Assembly (NCBI GenBank): GCA_002347475.1
Contig: DDXI01000088.1
Location: forward strand, 6,575-19,875
Reading direction: 5' to 3'
Origin: Peptococcaceae bacterium UBA2264
Lineage (GTDB): Bacteria > Bacillota > Desulfitobacteriia > Desulfitobacteriales > Desulfitobacteriaceae
Length of the DNA: 13,301 nt
Shown here: one piece after another, positions 1-5,914 of the stretch
Position numbering within the stretch: position 1 is the first letter of the stretch
How the letters are laid out: each line of letters begins with the position of its first letter
The notes under the pieces: generated by a model
Database searches by the model: none
What the model was told of the DNA's origin: nothing
The model's input: only the letters and a program-made list of their open reading frames with translations
Position numbers and translations under genes: made by a program

Positions 1-2
1 TA

Positions 3-887
3 CCCAAAAACAAACCAGTCGACAAATACATGAAATACCTCCAGATGGCGGTACTCTTAGGACTTAGCCCAATTATTACCCTGGGCGCTTTTTGGGGTAC
101 CAGACTGAATGACTTTCGCTATGTTTTTCTGCCAATACTGGGAGTCAGTGCCTTGAGTATCGGAGGCCTGTTGGGCATTACCGCCTCAAAAATTCTACAC
201 CACCGGCGAAAGCAGACGGGATCCATGTTTGTTTCATCTTCCTTTACAAATCTAGGCAGTTTTGGCGGTTTGATTTGCTTTATTTTCTTCGGCGAAAAAA
301 GCTATGCCTTTGTTGCCTTGTACAGGCTTTTTGAAGAATTCGTCTATTTTTTAATCGGTTTTCCGATTGCCAAGTTATATGGCAGCAGTGACGGCGGGCA
401 TAATAACAAAAATCAACTTGTCAGGATCTTGACCGATCCTTTCATTCTGGTGTATATGATCAGTATTGCAACTGGAATAGCCTTAAATGTCTCCGGCATT
501 AGACGACCTGAGTTCTACACAACGATCAATGAAGTCCTGATACCCCTTACATCCGTCATACTGGTCATTACCGTGGGGTTCAATATGAAAATCAAAGCAA
601 TTGGGCAATACCAAAGGGAGTGTTTGGCGGTAGCAACCATTAAGTACCTGTTGATCCCGGTGATCATTACTTCTCTTGCCTACCTGCTGGGCTTAGCTGA
701 CATGAGTGACGGACTAGCCTTTAAGGTAGTATTTATCCTGTCAGCCATGCCGCCTGCCTTTTTTTCCCTGATTCCGCCCCAACTCTATGACCTGGACACT
801 GACCTGGCCAATTCGACCTGGCTTTTTTGCACAGGTGCTCTTGTCCTGGTTGTCCCTCTGCTATTTATGATCCAAAGATTGTTTTGA
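3..887 (+). CDS. AEC-type (auxin efflux carrier-like) membrane permease, 5' end probably outside window
   Basis: Integral membrane protein with about nine hydrophobic segments spread over the visible ~285-295 residues. The small-residue segment SSSFTNLGSFGGL near residue 70 (counted from the Met at base 30) resembles the conserved Asn/Gly region of AEC-family carriers, which export small organic anions. The overall helix pattern, with a charged central loop near residue 120 (SDGGHNNKNQ), also fits this family. The frame stays open to the left window edge and the ATG at base 30 has no ribosome binding site, so the true start is likely upstream and one N-terminal helix is probably missing; family members are usually 300-320 residues. 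It is the only + strand gene here and converges on the LiaF-like gene. The substrate cannot be told. Family assignment is moderately sure and rests on remembered family patterns. Confidence 0.65.
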   Translation, partial: PKNKPVDKYMKYLQMAVLLGLSPIITLGAFWGTRLNDFRYVFLPILGVSALSIGGLLGITASKILHHRRKQTGSMFVSSSFTNLGSFGGLICFIFFGEKSYAFVALYRLFEEFVYFLIGFPIAKLYGSSDGGHNNKNQLVRILTDPFILVYMISIATGIALNVSGIRRPEFYTTINEVLIPLTSVILVITVGFNMKIKAIGQYQRECLAVATIKYLLIPVIITSLAYLLGLADMSDGLAFKVVFILSAMPPAFFSLIPPQLYDLDTDLANSTWLFCTGALVLVVPLLFMIQRLF

Positions 888-912
888 CCACAAACCTATC
901 CCTTAATAGGAA

Positions 913-936
913 TAAGCCCTGATTGCTCAAGGCTTA
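913..936. terminator. candidate bidirectional terminator hairpin between convergent genes
   Basis: A 24-base inverted repeat: taagcc (913-918), one C/A mismatch, tga/tca, loop ttgc, then ggctta (931-936). It lies between the stop of the + strand permease (887) and the stop of the - strand LiaF-like gene (1018), where a shared terminator is expected. The following sequence is only weakly T-rich on either strand (actttacgatatatttt on +, ttcctatt on -), so it is not a textbook intrinsic terminator. Nothing else in 888-1017 is convincing. Confidence 0.35.
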
Positions 937-1017
937 ACTTTACGATATATTTTCTTTCGAGCCTAACCCGGCTCTCCATGTGCTCTGGCCCTAAAATAAA
1001 CTTCTTTGGTTCCAGAC

Positions 1018-1983
1018 TCAGATCGCTGGCTCCACCTGAACTTTAGGCCTTATCAGCTGGATGGAACCGGCAGCACAGGAAATATCCAGATTGACCTTTG
1101 TACGGGCTTGGTCATATCCCGGACTCACCCACTCCTCATCGTCCAACAAGAGCCCTGAACCCATAAAATTAGTATTTGTGGCCACTCCGTTTAAATTCAC
1201 ACGCAAACCAACATCCTCCGGTATGACCAGGGTTATTCCGGAGGCTCCGCTGTCAATTTTCCCTTCCGTAGTCAAACCAGTATCCCCAAATTGCAGTTGA
1301 AAATTACTGGCTCCGGTTTTTAATAACAGTTTTTCGACTTCTAACCTGTTGAAATCAAGGTCACCAGTAATAGCCCCGGCATTTATATCCAAAGAATACT
1401 TGACCTTCTCGGACAATCCCATCTGCAGCCGATTATTCATCCCGCCATGTGCGCCAGAGATAAGGCTGACAATCATGGTCTCACCCTCCTGGCGCGTGCT
1501 GAATTCCGGACGATTGCTGCCAAACATCTTTTTCCAGCTATAACTGCCTTTAATTAGCAAATTTTGATTATCGGCGGGAACCAGAGAAGCCAGGTTGACC
1601 TGTGCCCCGCCCAAATCCATATCCACTTGAGCCCTGGTTATGCCTGCGGGCAAGGGAACATCTGTGGTCATGCTATTCTCTAAACTGCTCGTCCCGCTGT
1701 CCTGGTAAAAGTAATAATTCAGCGGATTCCAGGGAACATGACGTTCACCGAAGATCAGGGAATAACCTGCCAGGGCAATAAGAAACACGAGTAAAATTGT
1801 ACTCAAAGGCAACTGTTTATTAAAAAGCAGACCAATTCCTAATAAAATCAGGATTAAAGGCCACAGATCTAAAACACTCAGCCAGAAACTCCAGGATAAA
1901 ATCCCAAAATTGATGAGGAAAAAGATCACACCCAGACAGATAAATAACAAGCCACGACTGATAGTTGCCCAGATAATTTTCAT
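1018..1983 (-). CDS. LiaF-like membrane protein with C-terminal toastrack-type beta domain
   Basis: 321-residue envelope protein. Residues 1-77 hold three hydrophobic helices (about 8-29, 33-54, 60-77); the second ends in LWPLILILLGIGLLF, typical of the LiaI/LiaF-type transmembrane region. Residues ~110-312 are a beta-rich, glycine-punctuated region with repeated motifs (LDINAGAITGDLDF, LLLKTGASNFQLQF, LDISCAAGSIQL), the pattern of toastrack/LiaF C-terminal domains (DUF2154/DUF4097-like). LiaF proteins of Firmicutes act in the membrane as inhibitors of the LiaRS cell-envelope stress system; applying that role here is inference, because no liaRS is visible. The start ATG overlaps the stop of the preceding gene (ATGA, 1983-1980) and follows a G-rich stretch, so translation is probably coupled. 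It is the last gene of the pspC operon. Confidence 0.8.
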   Translation of the reverse strand: MKIIWATISRGLLFICLGVIFFLINFGILSWSFWLSVLDLWPLILILLGIGLLFNKQLPLSTILLVFLIALAGYSLIFGERHVPWNPLNYYFYQDSGTSSLENSMTTDVPLPAGITRAQVDMDLGGAQVNLASLVPADNQNLLIKGSYSWKKMFGSNRPEFSTRQEGETMIVSLISGAHGGMNNRLQMGLSEKVKYSLDINAGAITGDLDFNRLEVEKLLLKTGASNFQLQFGDTGLTTEGKIDSGASGITLVIPEDVGLRVNLNGVATNTNFMGSGLLLDDEEWVSPGYDQARTKVNLDISCAAGSIQLIRPKVQVEPAI

Positions 1984-2417
1984 TTACGTCCCCCCCTCAA
2001 CAGGATCGCCAAGCCGATGAATATCAGGATCAAAGGCCACATCCTGCCTATACTGAAGTACGGGAACCAGGTATCCAGCATAAATAAACAGCCCAATACT
2101 ATAAGAATCAAGCCACCAATTTTTGTCCTTCTGGTACGCTCATCCTCGGACGCATCAGGCCTTAAAACATCGCTTATGACCTCTTCGATCTTATCCCCGG
2201 GATGGGCAAGGTCAGAATAAGAGTCTTGGTGTTCAGGATTAACCGGAATAATGATCCAGGCTACCAGGTAGGCAAAAAAACCCGCCCCACCCAAGAATAA
2301 GGCTATCACCGCAATCAGACGGATCAGAGTCACATCAATTTGAAAATATTCGGCCAGACCACCGCACACTCCACCAATCATCTTATCACGTCCGGAACGG
2401 TACAATCTTTCAGTCAT
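1980..2417 (-). CDS. PspC-domain protein fused to a LiaI/LiaF-type transmembrane hairpin
   Basis: 145-residue membrane protein. Residues 1-60 are a PspC domain: RLYRSGRDKMIGGVCGGLAE, a short amphipathic part, then a helix (about 30-57) ending in IIIPVNP. A charged linker (60-98, rich in D/E/R) follows, then two hydrophobic helices (99-115 and 124-141) with WPLILIFIGLAILL, matching the N-terminal membrane region of the next gene. PspC proteins take part in membrane-stress responses. The frame extends upstream to 2441, but GGAGGTGA (2430-2423) sits 8 bases (from GGAGG) before the ATG at 2417 and 5 before the ATG at 2420, and MTERLYRS matches the MTKKLYRS start of the upstream paralogue, so I chose 2417. 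It overlaps the LiaF-like gene by 4 bases. Confidence 0.85.
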   Translation of the reverse strand: MTERLYRSGRDKMIGGVCGGLAEYFQIDVTLIRLIAVIALFLGGAGFFAYLVAWIIIPVNPEHQDSYSDLAHPGDKIEEVISDVLRPDASEDERTRRTKIGGLILIVLGCLFMLDTWFPYFSIGRMWPLILIFIGLAILLRGGRK

Positions 2418-2422
2418 CATTG

Positions 2423-2430
2423 TCACCTCC
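2423..2430 (-). promoter_or_regulatory. ribosome binding site deciding the start of the PspC-LiaI gene
   Basis: GGAGGTGA on the - strand, eight bases matching the 16S anti-Shine-Dalgarno. Its position excludes the longer open frame starting at 2441, because the site lies inside that extension, and favours ATG 2417 (or 2420). Confidence 0.8.
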
Positions 2431-2494
2431 ATTTTCTTCAAAAAGTTTGGTTAGATCTAAGTCTGCATTGCAGTTAAGCAATCCAGTTTCCCTT

Positions 2495-2692
2495 CTAAAT
2501 TCCGCTTAGAGGCTCACGTGGAATAATAATCATGGCTAAAATATAAGCCAGGATTCCGAATCCATAGGCAAACATTAAAACCAGCACTATCACTCGTACC
2601 AGAGTAACGTCAACCTCGAAGTAATCGGCCAAGCCGCCGCACACACCCCCGATTATTTTATCCCGGTTAGAACGATATAATTTTTTTGTCAT
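2495..2692 (-). CDS. small PspC-domain membrane protein
   Basis: 65-residue protein that is almost nothing but a PspC domain: KLYRSNRDKIIGGVCGGLAD (residues 4-23), a DVTLVRV segment, then one hydrophobic helix (about 33-57) ending IIIPREP. Stand-alone PspC proteins of this size are common in Firmicutes and associate with envelope-stress operons. It is a close paralogue of the N-terminal part of the next gene, roughly 55-60% identical by eye over 60 residues, pointing to tandem duplication. ATG 2692 is preceded by GGGAGGAG with 6-base spacing, a strong ribosome binding site. It is the first gene of a three-gene operon; the 77-base gap to the second gene contains only that gene's binding site. 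An 11-bp tandem repeat sits directly upstream of its own binding site. Confidence 0.88.
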   Translation of the reverse strand: MTKKLYRSNRDKIIGGVCGGLADYFEVDVTLVRVIVLVLMFAYGFGILAYILAMIIIPREPLSGI

Positions 2693-2705
2693 GATTTTCT
2701 CCTCC

Positions 2706-2727
2706 CTCAGTTTAGTCTCAGTTTAGT
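2706..2727. repeat. perfect tandem duplication of an 11-bp unit in the psp/lia operon leader
   Basis: ctcagtttagt occurs twice back to back (2706-2716 and 2717-2727) with no mismatch. On the transcribed - strand it reads ACTAAACTGAG twice and its last base joins the GGGAGGAG ribosome binding site of the small pspC gene. The 11-bp period is about one DNA turn, so both copies would face the same side of the helix, as in tandem response-regulator sites. It could also be simple slippage. Function is inference. Confidence 0.7.
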
Positions 2728-2765
2728 ATTGAGTTATTACTATTGCTTTTGAATCGACAATTGCT

Positions 2766-2794
2766 ATTATAAATACGATTCTCCCTGGCAAAAA
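2766..2794 (-). promoter_or_regulatory. candidate sigma-A promoter of the pspC-liaF operon
   Basis: A perfect -10 hexamer TATAAT lies at 2771-2766 on the - strand, about 75 bases before the pspC start. With a 17-base spacer the -35 would be TTTTTG (2794-2789), a poor match; TTGCCA (2791-2786) fits better but leaves only 14 bases. The -10 is convincing and the -35 weak, which would suit an activator-dependent promoter. Confidence 0.35.
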
Positions 2795-2805
2795 GTTGCA
2801 GATCG

Positions 2806-2855
2806 AAAAATAAAAGTACAAGTGTTCCAAAAAATAATTAGAATACTTGTACTTT
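2806..2855 (-). terminator. long-stem intrinsic terminator of the small unknown gene
   Basis: Arms aaagtacaagtgttc (2813-2827) and gaatacttgtacttt (2841-2855) pair over 15 positions with one imperfect pair and a 13-base loop. On the - strand the hairpin is followed by TATTTTT (2812-2806), giving stem plus U-tract just downstream of the small gene ending at 2907. It separates that gene from the psp/lia operon. The stem is AT-rich but long. An operator or small-RNA role is possible but less likely. Confidence 0.75.
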
Positions 2856-2906
2856 ATTCAGCCATACTGTCAAACATCATATCTTTCTGCCATTTGATTT
2901 AGTTCA

Positions 2907-3236
2907 TTACATCGCCTGGGTTGCTTCATCAATTTCCTGTTGGGACATACCATCTTTAAGCAGGCGGTAATTAATGGCATCCATCCAAAAAGCACATTTT
3001 TTGTTCATCTTTTTAAACGCTTTGGCATTAATTTTGGAATTTTTGCTCCTGGACTCGGCATTAGCCTGCACAATCGAACAAATGTAACGGGCTTTCAGAC
3101 ATTCGTCCTGGTCTAAAGCATTGAAACCCTTATTCAGCATATCAAGTAAGTCTTTATAATACCGGGAAAATTCCTCAAAAGAGAGTTCTTCCTCCATCTG
3201 CAGATATTCCTGAAGTTTCGTAAATAAGCTGTCCAA
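2907..3236 (-). CDS. small predicted all-helical protein of unknown function
   Basis: I do not recognise a family. With the preferred start it is 109 residues, charged and apparently all alpha-helical, without a signal peptide or membrane segment, so probably cytoplasmic. The N-terminal half is acidic (MEEELSFEEFSRYYKDLLDM), the middle basic (SRSKNSKINAKAFKKMNKKC), and the end reads DGMSQQEIDEATQAM, a short helix-turn-helix-like tail. Two cysteines lie in the middle (DECLKARYICS) and one in KKCAFW. Start choice: the longest frame begins at a GTG (3254) with no binding site, and an in-frame ATG (3242) lies only 1 base after GGAGG; the TTG at 3236 has a 7-base spacing to GGAGG (3248-3244), so TTG is preferred. 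It is monocistronic, with its own promoter (3270-3298) and terminator (2806-2855), and more AT-rich than most neighbours. Confidence 0.7.
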   Translation of the reverse strand: MDSLFTKLQEYLQMEEELSFEEFSRYYKDLLDMLNKGFNALDQDECLKARYICSIVQANAESRSKNSKINAKAFKKMNKKCAFWMDAINYRLLKDGMSQQEIDEATQAM

Positions 3237-3243
3237 TATCATG

Positions 3244-3248
3244 CCTCC
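3244..3248 (-). promoter_or_regulatory. GGAGG ribosome binding site selecting a TTG start
   Basis: GGAGG at 3248-3244 on the - strand is followed after 7 bases by TTG (3236-3234). The alternative ATG at 3242 is only 1 base away, too close to be used with this site, and the GTG at 3254 lies upstream of the site. Confidence 0.6.
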
Positions 3249-3269
3249 AAACACTTTGAAATCTTTAAT

Positions 3270-3298
3270 ATTATATAATTGTTTTGAAAAAACAACAA
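3270..3298 (-). promoter_or_regulatory. sigma-A-type promoter of the small unknown gene
   Basis: TATAAT (3275-3270) with a -35 TTGTTG (3298-3293) exactly 17 bases upstream. Transcription would start near 3263, leaving a leader of about 26 bases containing the GGAGG site. A 7-bp inverted repeat (ttgtttt/aaaacaa, 3279-3295) fills the spacer and could be an operator, though it may be chance in AT-rich sequence. Confidence 0.6.
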
Positions 3299-3332
3299 GT
3301 TTATTGGTTATTTATTAGCGAAGTATTTTGTT

Positions 3333-4268
3333 TTATCGCCGCAGCCATTTTTTTCGCCAAAAAATAAGAAAAGCCAAAAAAATAATTAAAATTGAAATGA
3401 GAAAGAAAACCATAACCCCATAGGATTTATGCAGCAGCGGCAAATATTGAAAATTCATCCCGAAGAAGCTGGTCAAAATATTGATAGGCAGCAGGATCGT
3501 TGCCAGCAGAGTCAGCCATTTCATTATGTCATTGGCCCGGTTATCCACAGCAGCCTGATAAGCCTCCCGCAGGTTTTGTACCAGTTCATGAGTCTGCCGG
3601 ACATTCTCCAGTTCTCTCTGGGTATCCTGAACAAGTTCCTGCCAAATCCCGGGAAAATCTTTGGGCATAACATTGGCCAGCCTGGTAAAGACCGACTGAT
3701 GAGCATTCAGGGACTTTTTTAAACTGATTACTTGTCTTTGCAGCACGATAATCCCGGTTTGCTGGGTGGTACGCGGTTCTTTCATAATAACTTCTTCCAG
3801 GCTGTCCATCAGATCTTCCAATTGTTCCAACTGACTTTGACGATGCCGCAAAACCCTGGCGCCCATAATCTGAGCCAGGTGAAAGGGGCTTTCTGATATT
3901 CCACTCTTAACCCATTTGGTAATTCTCTCCAGATTAATTCCATTCCAGCCGATCATGATGAATTCTGTAGCTGATAAAAGGAAACGAACAGCCACCTCTT
4001 CACCCTGGGCATCTGTATCCTCATAGCAGACGTAATGCACTGAGGAGCTCAGTCGTCTGATCTGGGGAAAATCCATAATTCTCAGTGCTGCCAAATCCAG
4101 AGGAAGGTTCTCAAAGTGGGAATAATATCGGGGGAGCCGGTCCCACTCCTGCTCAGACAAAATCAGCAGACGAAAATGAGCAGCGGGCAGTGAACCCCCG
4201 GCGTTAATACTGCTGAGATCATATTCTGTCTGCTTGATACCGCCAGGAGAAATGATGAAATTTTCCAT
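3333..4268 (-). CDS. CorA-family divalent cation (Mg2+/Co2+) channel
   Basis: 311-residue member of the CorA family, pentameric channels for Mg2+ and related ions in the cytoplasmic membrane. Residues 1-240 are a soluble domain ending in long charged helices; the stalk has the family pattern YQAAVDNRANDIMKWLT (237-253). Two C-terminal helices (about 250-270, 283-304) flank the signature GMN (270-272), and the tail is basic (RKKWLRR), as usual. The loop after GMN reads FQYLPLLHKSYG where classical CorA has a YMPEL-type sequence, so the loop glutamate is missing and selectivity may differ. ATG 4268 has GGAG 8 bases upstream; the ATG at 4272 is out of frame. It lies 60 bases downstream of trpF on the same strand, with no terminator seen between, so some co-transcription is possible. 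Confidence 0.9.
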   Translation of the reverse strand: MENFIISPGGIKQTEYDLSSINAGGSLPAAHFRLLILSEQEWDRLPRYYSHFENLPLDLAALRIMDFPQIRRLSSSVHYVCYEDTDAQGEEVAVRFLLSATEFIMIGWNGINLERITKWVKSGISESPFHLAQIMGARVLRHRQSQLEQLEDLMDSLEEVIMKEPRTTQQTGIIVLQRQVISLKKSLNAHQSVFTRLANVMPKDFPGIWQELVQDTQRELENVRQTHELVQNLREAYQAAVDNRANDIMKWLTLLATILLPINILTSFFGMNFQYLPLLHKSYGVMVFFLISILIIFLAFLIFWRKKWLRR

Positions 4269-4328
4269 CCATAGCTCTCCTTTATTTAAATCAGATATAT
4301 CAATGCCTTTATAACATAATTTATCAGA

Positions 4329-4994
4329 TCAGCCTGCTGCTTTGGCTTTCCTGATAAATTCCTTGATCAGAGCGGCATCTTTTCTGCCGTCCCGTTCAAC
4401 CCCGGAACTGACATCAACTGCATATGGTTTAACTTTCCTGATTCCTTCATCAACATTAGCGAGTGTCAGACCTCCAGCCAAAATCAGCGGTATACCTGCA
4501 GATCTGATTTCGGTAAACAGGATTTGGCTGGCTGTGTCATCCCAAGGCAAGGAAAAGCCGGTACCTCCAAATTGACCGGCGACAACAGAATCAACCAATA
4601 AACCCTGAACCAAACCCCTCCAGTCCCCGATATTCTCTGACCCTGATTTTTCCTTGGTACCGGTCTCTGGTACCTCAACAGGAAGCCGCAGAGCCTTAAT
4701 CAAAGGAAGGGCAATTTGGCGATAATTTTCAGGATTTTCCTCTCCATGCAGCTGGATTCCTGTCAGACCGCACCATTCAGCCACTTCTTTGACCTCAGAG
4801 GGAGGGGTATTGACAAACACGCCGATACGGGCGATATAAGGCGGCAGCTGAGCTGTTATTTCCCGAATAAGGCGGGGCTCTATATAACGTTTGCTGGCAG
4901 GTACCAGGATAAAGCCCAAGGCATCAGCCCCGGCTTCGGCAGCCCAAAGCGCTGCCTCCAGCGATTTGATCCCACAAATTTTAACATGCATCAT
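4329..4994 (-). CDS. trpF: phosphoribosylanthranilate isomerase
   Basis: Catalyses the Amadori rearrangement of N-(5'-phosphoribosyl)anthranilate to CdRP in tryptophan synthesis (EC 5.3.1.24), a cytoplasmic TIM barrel. Visible hallmarks: VKICGI at 4-9 with the catalytic Cys7, GADALGFI (22-29), RIGVFVN (56-62), LHGEE (82-86), LLVDS with the catalytic Asp135, GGTG followed by SLPW (phosphate and substrate loop), LILAGGLT, and VDVSSGVERDGRKD at the C-terminal phosphate-binding site. Length 221 is slightly above the usual ~205; the extra residues form a charged loop near 107-127 (EVPETGTKEKSGSENIG). It starts 6 bases after the trpC stop, so the two are translationally linked. Two adjacent ATGs (4994, 4991) are possible; I used the first. 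Confidence 0.95.
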   Translation of the reverse strand: MMHVKICGIKSLEAALWAAEAGADALGFILVPASKRYIEPRLIREITAQLPPYIARIGVFVNTPPSEVKEVAEWCGLTGIQLHGEENPENYRQIALPLIKALRLPVEVPETGTKEKSGSENIGDWRGLVQGLLVDSVVAGQFGGTGFSLPWDDTASQILFTEIRSAGIPLILAGGLTLANVDEGIRKVKPYAVDVSSGVERDGRKDAALIKEFIRKAKAAG

Positions 4995-5000
4995 CCTTGA

Positions 5001-5810
5001 TCAGCTGCTCCTTTGCCGGTATTGTTTGCGCCCTTGCTCCAGCAGGCCGGCCACATGTTTGGAGGGTTCGGCTTGACGTACACAGGATTCACCCACCAGA
5101 ACGCCATTAGCCCCGGCAGCTGCCAGACGTCCGGCATCTGCCGGGATTTTTATACCACTCTCGCTGATTACCACACTATCCCTGGGTACTGTTGGCAACA
5201 ACTCCAGGGTTGTCTCCAGACTGACTGCAAAAGTTCTCAGATTACGATTATTGATTCCGAGAGTGCGGGCTCCGGCCTGAATTGCCCGTTCGATCTCTTG
5301 CCGGTCACGGCACTCGACCAAAGTTTCCAGCTCCAGCTCGGCAGCAAATTTAATCAGTCTATTCAATATTTTCTGGTCCAATAAAGCAACGATCAGCAGA
5401 ACAGCATCAGCCCCAGCCAGCCGGCTTTCGACCAGTTGATATTCGGTCCAGAGAAAATCTTTCCGCAAAACCGGTAAACCCGTTTCCTGGCGGACTTGGG
5501 CCAAATCAGCAAGTGAGCCGCAGAAAAAATCCTCTTCTGTCAGTACTGAAACAGCACCTGCGCCGCCCAGTTCATATTGCCGCGCCAGTTCCGGCAAAGT
5601 ATGCTGCCAGTTAATTGGGCCCAAGCTGGGAGAGGCCCGTTTGATTTCAGCAATTACATCAAAGCGGTCACTGGCCAGCGGCCAGGGCCGCCGCTCAGGC
5701 AGTTCGGCATCCAAATGCCGGCATAGTGTTGCAAAAGGGGTCACTCGCTGGAGTGTGTCTAATCTCTCTTGTTTTCTGGCGACTATCTGTTGAAGAATAT
5801 CGGCAGCCAT
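5001..5810 (-). CDS. trpC: indole-3-glycerol phosphate synthase
   Basis: Converts CdRP, the TrpF product, to indole-3-glycerol phosphate (EC 4.1.1.48), a cytoplasmic TIM barrel. Conserved segments in order: EIKRASPS (55-62, with Glu55 and Lys57 at the catalytic positions), AGAVSVLTEEDFFCGS (84-99), VLRKDF (Lys117 in the catalytic lysine position), ADAVLLI, LGINNRNLRTF, VISESGI and GVLVGES (phosphate-binding). Length 269 is normal. GAGGTG lies 4 bases before ATG 5810. It is first of the trpC-trpF pair; the usual partners trpE/G/D and trpB/A are not in the window. The 104-base gap to the upstream ATPase gene is too short for a T-box leader, no TRAP-type trinucleotide repeats are seen, and no convincing promoter was found, so read-through from the ATPase gene is possible. 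Confidence 0.96.
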   Translation of the reverse strand: MAADILQQIVARKQERLDTLQRVTPFATLCRHLDAELPERRPWPLASDRFDVIAEIKRASPSLGPINWQHTLPELARQYELGGAGAVSVLTEEDFFCGSLADLAQVRQETGLPVLRKDFLWTEYQLVESRLAGADAVLLIVALLDQKILNRLIKFAAELELETLVECRDRQEIERAIQAGARTLGINNRNLRTFAVSLETTLELLPTVPRDSVVISESGIKIPADAGRLAAAGANGVLVGESCVRQAEPSKHVAGLLEQGRKQYRQRSS

Positions 5811-5914
5811 TTAACACCTCATAAACTTTTTTATTTACCCATATATTCAACCACAGGAATCAGCTGAAATCAACTCCTGCGACAGTTTTGACCTGATTTT
5901 TTCCAGATTTAAGA

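Noticed and set aside
959..974. gagcc/ggctc hairpin as terminator of the LiaF-like gene
   Set aside because: Only five pairs and followed on the - strand by an A-rich, not T-rich, stretch.
3279..3295. ttgtttt/aaaacaa inverted repeat as terminator of corA
   Set aside because: All AT apart from one pair, no clear T-tract after it on the - strand, and it lies inside the spacer of a better-supported promoter.
5013..5384. 123-codon open frame on the + strand
   Set aside because: Antisense to trpC, whose conserved motifs are intact; shadow frame.
5811..5914. T-box, TRAP-type leader or attenuator upstream of trpC
   Set aside because: The gap is about 104 bases, too short for a T-box; there are no GAG/TAG repeats and no leader peptide with tryptophan codons. 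The short inverted pieces (cagga/tcctg at 5854-5879, tcagctga) have no T-tract.
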